Below are positions 15,068 through 22,722 of a stretch of 23,174 nucleotides of DNA, one piece after another; position 1 is the stretch's first letter, and each line of letters begins with the position of its first letter. The stretch is from Candidatus Thorarchaeota archaeon SMTZ1-83 (lineage in GTDB: Archaea > Asgardarchaeota > Thorarchaeia > Thorarchaeales > Thorarchaeaceae). The notes beneath the pieces are model-generated. The model ran no database searches and was not told where the DNA came from. It saw nothing but the letters and a program-made list of their open reading frames with translations. Both the position numbers and the translations under genes were made by a program. The stretch covers positions 1-23,174 of the forward strand of contig LRSK01000050.1 of NCBI GenBank assembly GCA_001563325.1, read 5' to 3'.

Positions 15068-15556
15068 CTGAAGAGTATCTCTGGTAGAGCGTGGGTGTTT
15101 GACGACGACATCAACACTGACCTGATTATTCAGGGAAGACACCTGACAATGCTTGACTACTCCGAGATGGCGAAGCACACATTTGAGATACTTAGACCGG
15201 AATTCGCGAAAGAGGTCAAGCCGGACGACATCGTTATCGCTGGAAGGAACTTCGGTGGAGGCTCTTCCAGGGAAGAAGCACCAGCAGTGCTAAAGACCCT
15301 CGGTATTGGTTGCGTCGTCGCCGAGTCATTTGCACGAATCTTCTATCGGAACGGCTTCAACATTGGCCTGCCGCTAATGGTAGTACCTGACATATCATCC
15401 GATATCGAGGATGGTCAGTTAGTCACAATAGACTTCACTGAGGGCACACTCACGATAGACCACTCTAGAGTTCTGTCTGGTGAGCCGCTTCCCGCACTAA
15501 TGCAAGAGATGCTTGAAGCAGGCGGAGCAGTCCAGATGTACCTCAAGAGAAAATGA
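15068..15556 (+). CDS. leuD: 3-isopropylmalate dehydratase/homoaconitase-type small subunit, probable CTG start
   Basis: Swivel-domain partner of the preceding large subunit, ~163 residues. Family blocks are FDDDINTDLII, NFGGGSSREEAP and SFARIFYRNGFNIGLPL. The first standard start codon in frame, GTG 15095, would remove the opening strand SISGRAWV; the frame is open back to the TGA at 15062-15064, and CTG 15068 gives an N-terminus KSISGRAWVF that matches the family. GAGGAG at 15052-15057 is 10 nt upstream of that CTG. The substrate-recognition loop reads HLTM (residues 25-28), unlike the YLV- loops of isopropylmalate isomerases or the YLRT loop of homoaconitases. GGGSSREEAP also departs from the common GCGSSREHAP. 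Confidence 0.8.
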   Translation: MKSISGRAWVFDDDINTDLIIQGRHLTMLDYSEMAKHTFEILRPEFAKEVKPDDIVIAGRNFGGGSSREEAPAVLKTLGIGCVVAESFARIFYRNGFNIGLPLMVVPDISSDIEDGQLVTIDFTEGTLTIDHSRVLSGEPLPALMQEMLEAGGAVQMYLKRK

Positions 15557-15672
15557 TGTTCGCAGCCTTCCCAAGTACGCCAGATTCCTCGTCCTGAATT
15601 GACTAGGAAGAAAGGGCTAAAAGCCTCGTTAATCTGGTCACAATCAATGGAGATACGCTAAGAGGACTGTTC

Positions 15673-17454
15673 ATGAACGTTATGCTATTCCTTCTTGTTT
15701 CATTGATTGTACATTCAATACCAATTCCTTTCTCATCTGACATGTTGCAGCCCAGCAGGTTGATCAAGTGGTTGCCGCTTCGGCTTGTCTGGGGAACAGT
15801 AGCATGGGGAATCATTGTTCTTTTCATGATGATGACTCTGCCATGGGCTATACTTGGTCTGATAATGAGCCTAGGTCTGCTATTGATAATATCTAGTGGT
15901 TTTCGTCCAGGTGAATTAGAGGAAATGGTGAGGGGGCTCAGAGCACCCTTGACTTGCTTCGGTCTGCTCGTTGTTATGCTGATGCCTATGTTCACAGGGC
16001 TAATAGGATGGACGTCAGACGTATCTAACGCCCAATACTTCGACACCATGATTGCCGAGAGCGATGAACCTCTCTTCAATTCAACCATTCCCGATGAGAT
16101 GGTCAGATTGGTCACGGAAGAGTACGCAGCATATGTTGCCAACCAACACATCTCACCCTTCGGTTCAAATGTACAGGTTTCTGCCGCGCACATAACAACG
16201 CGGGCGGGCAGGCTTGTCTGGGTATGTACGATAGTATCAACGAATGTCCTCGCTGAGAACTTCGTGAAGGGTTTCATCGTTGTAGACGCCAATGACCCGC
16301 AGGCGTACGAGCCCGAGGTCATAACTAGCACAACCATTCCCGTAGGAGAGGGCCTTTGGTGGGACAGGGACATTCGGTTCAGCAACTACTTGAACGATAT
16401 GTCGGCAGCGTATCAGTATGCATATCCAACCTGGGACCCACTAGGTGAGCTTGCCTATGTTCAGACAAGAACGCCGCTACGGTTCGATTTTGTCGAACGA
16501 GCTATTGGTCCCACTGTCTACTTTGAGAACGGAACAGTTGTTTCATACGGCAGCATAGAGGAAACGCCTGATTGGATTACTCAGGCATATGCCGAGGAGT
16601 GGCTCGAGAGAGAAGTCTCTAGGTGGGGAGGCTATCGAAGAGGAACGACTTTCGACCTGTTTGCAGGCGGGCTCCTTTGGTTCATTCCACCCTCCAACGA
16701 TCGACTCGAAATGACAGAGGACACTCGCTACATCGCTAACCCGGACTCGGGCATGGTGGAGGCCTTCATTGCGGTACATCCAGTAGGCAACCCAGAGGCT
16801 CTAGCAGGGGTGTTTAGGGCAACGCAGGATACTGTCTTCTACCACGATCTGAGTGCATTTGGATACGTCAGCGGAGATGCGGCTGCCGCAAACGTAGTAG
16901 GGCAGCTCCCACCACCAGCGACCGGGTTCTACTACGGTGCGATGCCACTACTATATCCTGTTGAGATAAACCCAACTGAGATCAAATGGACGTGGTATAC
17001 ACCAATATACTGGGCCCAAGGATACTATGACGACGATGCTGACGAGTTCCTTCTGTCAGACATGCGGCTGCATGCGTTGGCGCTTGTAGATGCATCGAAC
17101 ATAGACAAGTTCTACATCCAAGAACTTGGTGGTGCTTTGTCAGGGGCTACATTGGTGCAGGCCGCTAGAGCGGACTATGTTGCACTCTTCGGAGGTTCGA
17201 TTGGACCAGGGCCGGGGGATGCCATCGATCTCAACGCAACCGTCGTGAATGTGACCCCATACGTAGAAGACGGCGATACGCACATCGTGTTGGGAACGGA
17301 CAACTCCACCTATCCATACATTGAAGGTGCAAGAGCCTGGATGAACTTGACAGACTGGTACACTCTACTTAACCTCAACCCCACTGATGGTTTTCTTGCC
17401 TCTTTGCAGGAGATTGAGGGCCAGTACCGCATAATTGCCATAGTGAAGTTGTAA
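15673..17454 (+). CDS. Large membrane protein with big extracytoplasmic domain, unknown
   Basis: A 593-residue protein I do not recognise. Hydrophobic helices lie at about 2-16, 35-55, 57-75 and 93-110; the remaining ~480 residues are hydrophilic, rich in Tyr, Trp, Asp and Pro, and probably face outward. N-glycosylation-type sequons (NGT, NAT, NST, NLT) in this part fit an extracellular location in an archaeon. Recurrent features include LLWFIPPSNDRLEM (~336), TGFYYGAMPLLYPVE (~417-431) and IKWTWYTPIYWAQGYYDDD (~437-455). There are no protease, transferase or binding-site signatures. ATG with AGAGGA about 6 nt upstream. It stands alone between the isomerase operon and a convergent minus-strand gene 21 nt away. 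Confidence 0.75.
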   Translation: MNVMLFLLVSLIVHSIPIPFSSDMLQPSRLIKWLPLRLVWGTVAWGIIVLFMMMTLPWAILGLIMSLGLLLIISSGFRPGELEEMVRGLRAPLTCFGLLVVMLMPMFTGLIGWTSDVSNAQYFDTMIAESDEPLFNSTIPDEMVRLVTEEYAAYVANQHISPFGSNVQVSAAHITTRAGRLVWVCTIVSTNVLAENFVKGFIVVDANDPQAYEPEVITSTTIPVGEGLWWDRDIRFSNYLNDMSAAYQYAYPTWDPLGELAYVQTRTPLRFDFVERAIGPTVYFENGTVVSYGSIEETPDWITQAYAEEWLEREVSRWGGYRRGTTFDLFAGGLLWFIPPSNDRLEMTEDTRYIANPDSGMVEAFIAVHPVGNPEALAGVFRATQDTVFYHDLSAFGYVSGDAAAANVVGQLPPPATGFYYGAMPLLYPVEINPTEIKWTWYTPIYWAQGYYDDDADEFLLSDMRLHALALVDASNIDKFYIQELGGALSGATLVQAARADYVALFGGSIGPGPGDAIDLNATVVNVTPYVEDGDTHIVLGTDNSTYPYIEGARAWMNLTDWYTLLNLNPTDGFLASLQEIEGQYRIIAIVKL

Positions 17455-17475
17455 GAATCAGATGACTGGCGGCTT

Positions 17476-18030
17476 CTACTTGCCGCCGCTCATCTTCTCC
17501 CTTAACGCTGCATACTTGCCTTTGATTGCACTCCAGATCTTCTGGGCCCGCGACTGGTACGCCGTCGTGTGTATTGGACATTGCTTGCCCAAGGTGCATT
17601 TATCCTGAAAGCCCCCGTAGTCGTGCAATGCCTTTGGGAGAGAAGAGCTGAGAAGCTCCTCCTCGAATGAGTTCATCAGTTCTGAGGAAATGATGCTCCA
17701 GTCTTGGTTCACGAAACGATCTGAGGCAAGTGTGTCTGAAACTGCAGAGAAGACCTCGTCTGCAACGTCTGGCGCGTCCTGTGAGAGACCAATCACAACT
17801 GAGTGACCACCAGGTGTTGTCTTGGCGAAGCGCATCTCGCTCGTTCCCATCTTCACTGACTGTAAAGAGAAGTCGCTTGATATTGTCAACGGGATAGTTT
17901 CAACTGCCGACAGAAACCCAGCTAGAAGCTCAGGGTTCTTGAAGGCAGTCTTGCAGAAGGTGCCATAGCATTTGCTGTATATGGGAAGTCCCGATTGAGT
18001 GTATATCAGTAGATACTCGAGTACACTCAT
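17476..18030 (-). CDS. Longin-like domain protein (eukaryotic-signature type)
   Basis: A 184-residue soluble protein. Its first ~115 residues can be read as the longin order: strand LEYLLIYTQSG, strand LPIYSKCYG, helix (PELLAGFLSAVETIP), three strands (LQSVKMGT, MRFAKTT, SVVIGLS) and a long helix PDVADEVFSAVSDTLA. Longin domains in eukaryotes sit in SNAREs, adaptor complexes and GTPase regulators, and Asgard genomes are rich in them. The C-terminal tail holds CTLGKQCPIH, a possible metal site, then a basic helix (IWSAIKGKYAALREK). The start ATG has AGGAGTG about 9 nt upstream. The fold call is from reading the pattern, not from a search. Confidence 0.6.
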   Translation of the reverse strand: MSVLEYLLIYTQSGLPIYSKCYGTFCKTAFKNPELLAGFLSAVETIPLTISSDFSLQSVKMGTSEMRFAKTTPGGHSVVIGLSQDAPDVADEVFSAVSDTLASDRFVNQDWSIISSELMNSFEEELLSSSLPKALHDYGGFQDKCTLGKQCPIHTTAYQSRAQKIWSAIKGKYAALREKMSGGK

Positions 18031-18097
18031 GTAGAGCCACTCCTGCCCCAGATTCTAGATTTCATTGCTACCCGCGTCTTCAGAAATACTTTGCGAA

Positions 18098-19276
18098 CTA
18101 GATTCTATTTAGCTCCTTGAACTCCTTGTACACTTCTCTCTGAATAATGAACCTCAGGATTTCCGCCGTGCCTCCGCCAATTGTCATAAGACGAGCATCT
18201 CGAAAGAATCTCTCAATGGGGTAGTCAGTCGTGTAACCCGTTCCACCGAGTATCTGAAGGGCATCGTTGGAGATTTGTATGGCCGCTTCGGTAGTGTACA
18301 GTTTAGCTATTGAGGCCTCTTTTGTGATGTTCTCGCCTCTATCATACATACGCGCTGCAGTGAGTGTTAGTGCCCGGCCCGCTTCAAGCTTCATTGCCAT
18401 GTCTGCTATCTTGAAACTAACACCTTCAAAGGCTCTGATAGGTCTTCCAAACTGATGCCTCTCGTTGGCGTACTTCACGGCAATCTCGTAAGGTGTTCGA
18501 CCAAAACCGATGGCCTCACCTGCAATTGCGGTCCTCTCACTGTCAAGTTCATCCATGAGGATGTGGAATCCCTGACCAGGTTGTCCCAGAACCATTCCGG
18601 GTGGGACTCTAACATCCTCAAGTTTCAACCACGAAACACGTGCAGACTTCATTCCGAGTAAATCGTGATCTTGAACGACCGAAAAACCATCACTCTTTGT
18701 GTCTACTATGAAGGCACTCATCCCTTCCTTGGACTTGACGTTCGGGTCTGTAATCGCGAACGCACAGATATAGTCTGAGACGCTGCCATTTGTAATGAAC
18801 CTCTTCTCTCCGTTGAGCACCCAATCGTCCCCATCCTTCTCGGCACGCGTCTTCATGCCCGCTGTATCCGAGCCCACATCTGGTTCTGTGATTCCTATGC
18901 AGCCTATCTTCTCGCCCTTGATGATGGGGGTTAGGTACTTCTTCTTCTGCTCTGCCGTTCCAAACTTGCTTATGGGCATACCATACAGAGTTGCCGAGGA
19001 CATTCGCGCCATGTCTAGCCCGGCATTGACAGCTGAAATCTCTTCGGCCACGATTATCTCATAGGAAAGACCCCGTTGAGAACCTCCAACGGATTTCTCG
19101 TGGTGAACACCCATATACCCTGCTTGACCAATCCTACGAATAAGCTCACGTGGATATGGGCCCTTGTCAATCTCGTCAGCAATTGGGTCTATCTCTTTCA
19201 GACAGAAATCCCGGACTTCTCTTCGGAACTTGATTTCATCTTCGGTCCATAACGCGCTGCTCAGATAGTCAGTCAT
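18098..19276 (-). CDS. Acyl-CoA dehydrogenase
   Basis: FAD-dependent acyl-CoA dehydrogenase of 392 residues that introduces the alpha,beta double bond into an acyl-CoA. Signatures include IGCIGITEPDVGSD and WVLNGEKRFITNG (flavin side), ERHQFGRPI, and LQILGGTGYTTDYPIERFFRDAR near the C-terminus. The usual catalytic-base motif (YEGT) is replaced by IGGGTAEI, while a Glu is present in LDSERTAIAG where isovaleryl-CoA and long-chain enzymes keep their base. The frame extends upstream to a candidate start at 19360, but ATG 19276 has AGGTG about 7 nt upstream and gives the normal length. The thiolase and DUF35 genes upstream support a beta-oxidation role. Chain specificity unknown. Confidence 0.9.
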   Translation of the reverse strand: MTDYLSSALWTEDEIKFRREVRDFCLKEIDPIADEIDKGPYPRELIRRIGQAGYMGVHHEKSVGGSQRGLSYEIIVAEEISAVNAGLDMARMSSATLYGMPISKFGTAEQKKKYLTPIIKGEKIGCIGITEPDVGSDTAGMKTRAEKDGDDWVLNGEKRFITNGSVSDYICAFAITDPNVKSKEGMSAFIVDTKSDGFSVVQDHDLLGMKSARVSWLKLEDVRVPPGMVLGQPGQGFHILMDELDSERTAIAGEAIGFGRTPYEIAVKYANERHQFGRPIRAFEGVSFKIADMAMKLEAGRALTLTAARMYDRGENITKEASIAKLYTTEAAIQISNDALQILGGTGYTTDYPIERFFRDARLMTIGGGTAEILRFIIQREVYKEFKELNRI

Positions 19277-19376
19277 GGTTGACACCTGTCTGTGGTAGGG
19301 CGGGCGCTCTCTTAAATCACTAGGTAGATGTGCATGAAAACGGGAATGAAGTGAACACATGGCTAGGCGTTTTTCC

Positions 19377-19700
19377 TCAGTCTAAGAGTGCGAAAGAGAG
19401 TCTTCCATCTTTCGTATGTTTCACTTCAACAGGAGAACCGATTACAATACTCTTGATGTCGCTCTCTTCGCCAAGGCAGAGTACAACGGCGTCCTGTTCC
19501 AGCTCAACAAGGGCTAGAACAAGTGGGGGGTCAAAATCATCTGGAGGCATCTCCAAGATTGTGTAGCTGAGGACGGTCCCGTGAGAATCGAGATTTACTG
19601 GAACCATCTCGTTGGTCTTGTCGCCACAATAAGGGCATGTTCTCCTCAGAGGGACAATCACCTTCCCACAAAGGTGACACTTCGACGCCTTGATTCTCAT
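19377..19700 (-). CDS. DUF35 OB-fold/zinc-ribbon acyl-CoA-associated protein
   Basis: A 107-residue protein with an N-terminal rubredoxin-like zinc ribbon (C8-x2-C11, C22-x2-C25: CHLCGK ... CPYCGD) followed by an OB-fold beta barrel (GTVLSYTILEMPPDDFDPP, then VIGSPVEVKHTKDGR). This DUF35 architecture usually accompanies archaeal thiolases and HMG-CoA synthase, where it bridges the two enzymes and may channel acyl-CoA. Here the thiolase gene is about 3 kb upstream on the same strand, with the GTPase gene group between them, and the acyl-CoA dehydrogenase follows 100 nt downstream. ATG at 19700. Confidence 0.85.
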   Translation of the reverse strand: MRIKASKCHLCGKVIVPLRRTCPYCGDKTNEMVPVNLDSHGTVLSYTILEMPPDDFDPPLVLALVELEQDAVVLCLGEESDIKSIVIGSPVEVKHTKDGRLSFALLD

Positions 19701-19761
19701 ATTGCCCAGCCGCCCGAGTATAGAAAACGATGCCTGAGAAGAGTCTTGCGGAACCAGTCAT

Positions 19762-20127
19762 CTAGTCGCTGACCTTCAAGTTTCGAAGCGCAGACTTCCT
19801 CTGCTTCTTGATGAATCTCATGAAAGTGGGATCTCTGGCCAGACGAATGACTGTTTCATCCGTGAGGTTATCGAGGTCACCTTCAATTCGCAATGCATCA
19901 CCTAGATCTTTTAGGTCGGTCTTCAGAAGTTGCTCAATCACGTAGGGTGAAAAGCCCTCTTTCTTGTAGACAGACAGAATCTCGGCCTTTGTGCTTGTAC
20001 CCCCCCTGTCAAGCAATGAGAGAATTAGCAGCCAATGATGCCATGTCACTGCATGGTTCTGCAAGAACTTCATTGCTTCATCAAGCGTTCGAGCCAATGA
20101 CTCTGTACCCCCAATTTCAGTCAGCAC
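19762..20127 (-). CDS. Small helical protein in the GTPase operon, unknown
   Basis: A 121-residue, largely alpha-helical soluble protein that I do not recognise. A possible helical or winged-helix-like core is ILSLLDRGGTSTKAEILSV ... SPYVIEQLLKTDLKDLG; the C-terminus is strongly basic (RFIKKQRKSALRNLK). It starts at GTG 20127, 8 nt after the stop of the coiled-coil gene, so it is almost certainly co-transcribed with that gene and the GTPase. The basic tail might bind nucleic acid or acidic lipid heads. Function is unknown; its place suggests an accessory factor of the GTPase system. Confidence 0.6.
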   Translation of the reverse strand: MLTEIGGTESLARTLDEAMKFLQNHAVTWHHWLLILSLLDRGGTSTKAEILSVYKKEGFSPYVIEQLLKTDLKDLGDALRIEGDLDNLTDETVIRLARDPTFMRFIKKQRKSALRNLKVSD

Positions 20128-20135
20128 TGTCTTCT

Positions 20136-20510
20136 CTAGATACCCCCTACCGGGTGACCTAATGAAGTGAGCTTGGATGCATTGTCTCTGAGGCTCTCAG
20201 AGATTTGAGAGGCTTCCTGAATCATGGTCATGAGCAGTCTGCGAAACTCGGTAGCTCCCAGTTCTCCGCTGTCAAGCCTCATTGTCAGCTCAGTTCTCTC
20301 TTTCTGGAGGTCCTCTCTTCTTTGGAGAAGACGATGATGTTCGGCCAGCAGCGCTTCGACTTCTGATGCCGCCTCCGTACCGGGCTTCACCAAAGACGGT
20401 CTTGGTGTGGCTCGCGGCATTGGCCCCTGCGACGTCATTATTTCCCGTGCCTTCACTGTGCTTTTCATTTCAGGTGGCTTTTTCCTTCTCCATCTATCAA
20501 AGAGACCCAA
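20136..20510 (-). CDS. Small coiled-coil protein in the GTPase operon, unknown
   Basis: A 124-residue protein. A short N-terminal basic segment (MGLFDRWRRKKPP) and a Pro-rich linker are followed by a likely coiled coil at ~45-110, including VEALLAEHHRLLQRREDLQK. The start is TTG, with a strong AGGTGA 6 nt upstream. Its amphipathic, basic N-terminus could touch membranes; the MGLF opening recalls ESCRT-III/CHMP proteins, but it is far too short for that family and the likeness is superficial. It lies 29 nt after the GTPase stop and 8 nt before the next small gene. Confidence 0.65.
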   Translation of the reverse strand: MGLFDRWRRKKPPEMKSTVKAREIMTSQGPMPRATPRPSLVKPGTEAASEVEALLAEHHRLLQRREDLQKERTELTMRLDSGELGATEFRRLLMTMIQEASQISESLRDNASKLTSLGHPVGGI

Positions 20511-20539
20511 TTCAGTTCACCTCTTTGGAGTCCAATATC

Positions 20540-21442
20540 TCACCACAACCTGTCATAGTCCTGCACACCTGCAATCTCACCCACAATCCTGAACTCAATG
20601 GTCTCAAAGACTAGGTCCTTTAGTATCTCCAACCATCGATCTCTGAAGTCAGGATTGTTGGCCTGCATGCCATATGCTGGAACATCCAACATCATACCCA
20701 CTTCCTCTGGTGTAAGGGCATCTGGGAGATCCTGTTTGTTTGCGATGGCGATTGCTCGAGCATACGGAAGATCGGACTTGAGAGCTGGAAAAGCAACTCT
20801 CTTCGTCCATTCTATATTCTCTTCTGTAGAATCAGATAGAATGACCACCACACTCCCCGCGCGAATAATCTTGTTCCACTCTTGCACAAACCTGTCCTGG
20901 CCACCAAGATCGAAGATGCTGCAGACGTACGGGGCAAAGTCGCCTTCCAAGAAGGCCTTGTCTGCGAAGAAGGTTGGAACGTACTCAGAGGGAGGAGCTT
21001 GGTCAGGCATGGTTGCAAGTTCAAGCAAGGTCGTCTTTCCAGTACCACCGTGCCCGGCAAGACATACCTTCACAGGGATTCTAGTGACAATGTCTCTGAA
21101 CGCGACGCCATAAGGTGAGAAGTCTGTAGACATCCACTTATCAGATAGGATGTCTCTCTCGAATGCTGTCATGAATTTCGAAACCGTCCTCATCAGAGCT
21201 TCTTCGACCTTCTGTAAGGAGGACTGTCGATCCATGGTCAGGATGAACTGTGTGTCGTTACTATTCATGTAGACATAACGAAACCGCTCGATTTCCATAC
21301 TATCTATTGTCCACTCCTGAAGTTTCTTTGCAGAAGTGGATACAAGGGTCATGACTCCATCTGAATCAAGCTCGTTGTTGGGGACAACGACGTCTTTGAA
21401 CAGTATCTGATTGTCTTTGAACACGTGAATCTCACGGATCAT
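20540..21442 (-). CDS. Arf/Ras-type small GTPase with N-terminal longin-like domain
   Basis: A 300-residue protein. Residues ~1-100 read as a longin/roadblock-like domain (strands IREIHVFKDNQILFKDVV and FRYVYMN/TQFILTMD, then a long helix). Residues ~122-290 form a small GTPase domain: P-loop GHGGTGKTT (130-138), switch-I Thr in YVPT (T157), Arf-style DLGGQD (178-183) with the catalytic Gln, and NKQD (235-238) for guanine. All hydrolysis residues are intact. There is no C-terminal prenylation Cys and no N-terminal myristoylation site, so any membrane contact must come through partners. The ATG follows the stop of the longin/winged-helix gene by 2 nt. Asgard-type GTPase; eukaryotic Rag GTPases carry a roadblock domain at the other end. 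Confidence 0.85.
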   Translation of the reverse strand: MIREIHVFKDNQILFKDVVVPNNELDSDGVMTLVSTSAKKLQEWTIDSMEIERFRYVYMNSNDTQFILTMDRQSSLQKVEEALMRTVSKFMTAFERDILSDKWMSTDFSPYGVAFRDIVTRIPVKVCLAGHGGTGKTTLLELATMPDQAPPSEYVPTFFADKAFLEGDFAPYVCSIFDLGGQDRFVQEWNKIIRAGSVVVILSDSTEENIEWTKRVAFPALKSDLPYARAIAIANKQDLPDALTPEEVGMMLDVPAYGMQANNPDFRDRWLEILKDLVFETIEFRIVGEIAGVQDYDRLW

Positions 21443-21444
21443 TA

Positions 21445-22614
21445 CTAATCCGACTCCCCTACGTCCAAAGTGGAGGCCATGCTGGGATGAGAGTGCTTCA
21501 GCACCTCAAGGTAATGTATTGCTTGACGACTGGGAATATCTTCCTCAGTGTACGATTCTACAGTACTCTGAATCAGCCATTCAGGATAGACTGTCGCGAC
21601 CTTGGGGTTGCTCTTCAGCAGAACATGCTCATTGCCAGCGTCATCCTTCAGCCTAACGGTAATATCTGCCTTCTCAAGCTCTTTTATCTTCTTCTTGACT
21701 TTTGCTTCAGGCAAGTCCAACATGCTTGGTAGTTCGCTGGTAACTCGTGGGCCCTCACGTAGGATTTGGAGTATTTCGTATGAGTCCACATCCAAGAGAT
21801 ACTGGGAGAGTTCTTCGGCTTCCCTCCAGATGGTCTTGTGAAGGTCAGCCCTAAGGTCTGCCGAATAGTTCCTGTGGAAGTCCTTTGTTTCATCCAAGAA
21901 TGGGCCTGCTACCTCCCCGGGAATCTCACCAGACTTGACGGCACGGACAGTGTTGATGGACACGTTTCTGAGAAGGAAGAGGGCTCTCGTGAGGTAGATG
22001 ACCTCCGAGGACAGCCCCTCAACCCAACCCGTAGCTATTATTCCGGCCTTTACCAACGGTCGAAGTACAATATCTGCATCTATCTCCCTTCCTACTTCTT
22101 CGAATATAGTCTGCTCAAGAATTGATGATTCAACAGTTCCATTTCTCATCAGTATTCTGAGAATACCTCTTCTAATAGGGTCGTTCAGGATTGACACTTG
22201 ACGTTGTTCAGGAGTCATCTGTGTATATCGCACTATCTGCTTGTAGAGTCCCGGCAACATGCCTATGTATTCTTCATCTTCAGCATGAAGGAAGACTTGA
22301 GTCGCAATCTCGGGAAGGGCATCCTTGTATACATCAGGGTCTTCTTCTTGCCCGAGCACTAGGAATACCATAGAAGGGTGTCCTTTCAGGTGGTTGTTCA
22401 GACCCCCGTAGTATACCGCGAGCTTGAACTCGTCTAGTACAAGGGAGGTGAACCCAGGTCTCTGTGATTCTTCTGTTTCTCCCATGGTTGCGATCCCGTA
22501 TACTCGCATAGCAGTCGTCGGGTCAAGGCCCTTCATCAACTTCTTCGGTGTCTTTGTGGTTACAACGGGTCCTAGCTCGTTATCCCACTTCAATACGGCT
22601 AATCCTTCGGGCAT
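21445..22614 (-). CDS. Longin-like domain plus two winged-helix domains, probable GTPase partner
   Basis: A 389-residue soluble protein. Residues ~1-125 look like a longin/profilin-like domain: strand EGLAVLKWDNELGPVV, a helix, strands around SLVLDEFKLAVYYGGL and MVFLVLGQE, then helix DALPEIATQVFLHA. Residues ~140-215 read as a winged helix (NDPIRRGILRILMRNGTVE ... IIATGWVEGLSSEVIYLTR), followed by a helical linker and a second winged helix at ~275-350 (YEILQILREGPRVTSELPSM ... KKKIKELEKADI). It is not a classical DNA-binding regulator. The ATG has GGAGAG about 8 nt upstream. It heads the operon with the GTPase 2 nt downstream. Longin plus winged helix is the ground plan of Nprl2/Nprl3, so a GTPase-regulator role is proposed. 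Confidence 0.68.
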   Translation of the reverse strand: MPEGLAVLKWDNELGPVVTTKTPKKLMKGLDPTTAMRVYGIATMGETEESQRPGFTSLVLDEFKLAVYYGGLNNHLKGHPSMVFLVLGQEEDPDVYKDALPEIATQVFLHAEDEEYIGMLPGLYKQIVRYTQMTPEQRQVSILNDPIRRGILRILMRNGTVESSILEQTIFEEVGREIDADIVLRPLVKAGIIATGWVEGLSSEVIYLTRALFLLRNVSINTVRAVKSGEIPGEVAGPFLDETKDFHRNYSADLRADLHKTIWREAEELSQYLLDVDSYEILQILREGPRVTSELPSMLDLPEAKVKKKIKELEKADITVRLKDDAGNEHVLLKSNPKVATVYPEWLIQSTVESYTEEDIPSRQAIHYLEVLKHSHPSMASTLDVGESD

Positions 22615-22665
22615 GCACAGCTCTCTCCGTCTAACGACGAGATGATACCCGTAGACCGGCTTGGA

Positions 22666-22673
22666 ATTAATAA
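22666..22673 (-). promoter_or_regulatory. Candidate TATA box for the longin/GTPase operon
   Basis: On the minus strand the stretch reads TTATTAAT, about 52-59 nt upstream of the ATG at 22614 and downstream of the thiolase stop. A transcript starting about 25 nt further on would have a leader of ~30 nt carrying the GGAGAG ribosome site. This suggests that the GTPase operon has its own promoter rather than depending on the thiolase transcript. Confidence 0.4.
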
Positions 22674-22722
22674 GAGAATCTTGGACAGACGATTGAATTA
22701 ACGCACGGATTGAAAATTGGCA

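Noticed and set aside
15603..16385. 260-residue open frame on the minus strand inside the 593-aa membrane protein gene
   Set aside because: It is antisense to a gene with clear membrane helices; its translation is low-complexity Ser/Thr/Ile-rich, with no recognisable motif and no fitting ribosome site.
18049..18110. Octamer AGATTCTA repeated twice around the 5' region of the longin-like gene
   Set aside because: Two copies of an A/T-rich 8-mer, one of them inside the acyl-CoA dehydrogenase stop region, are expected by chance.
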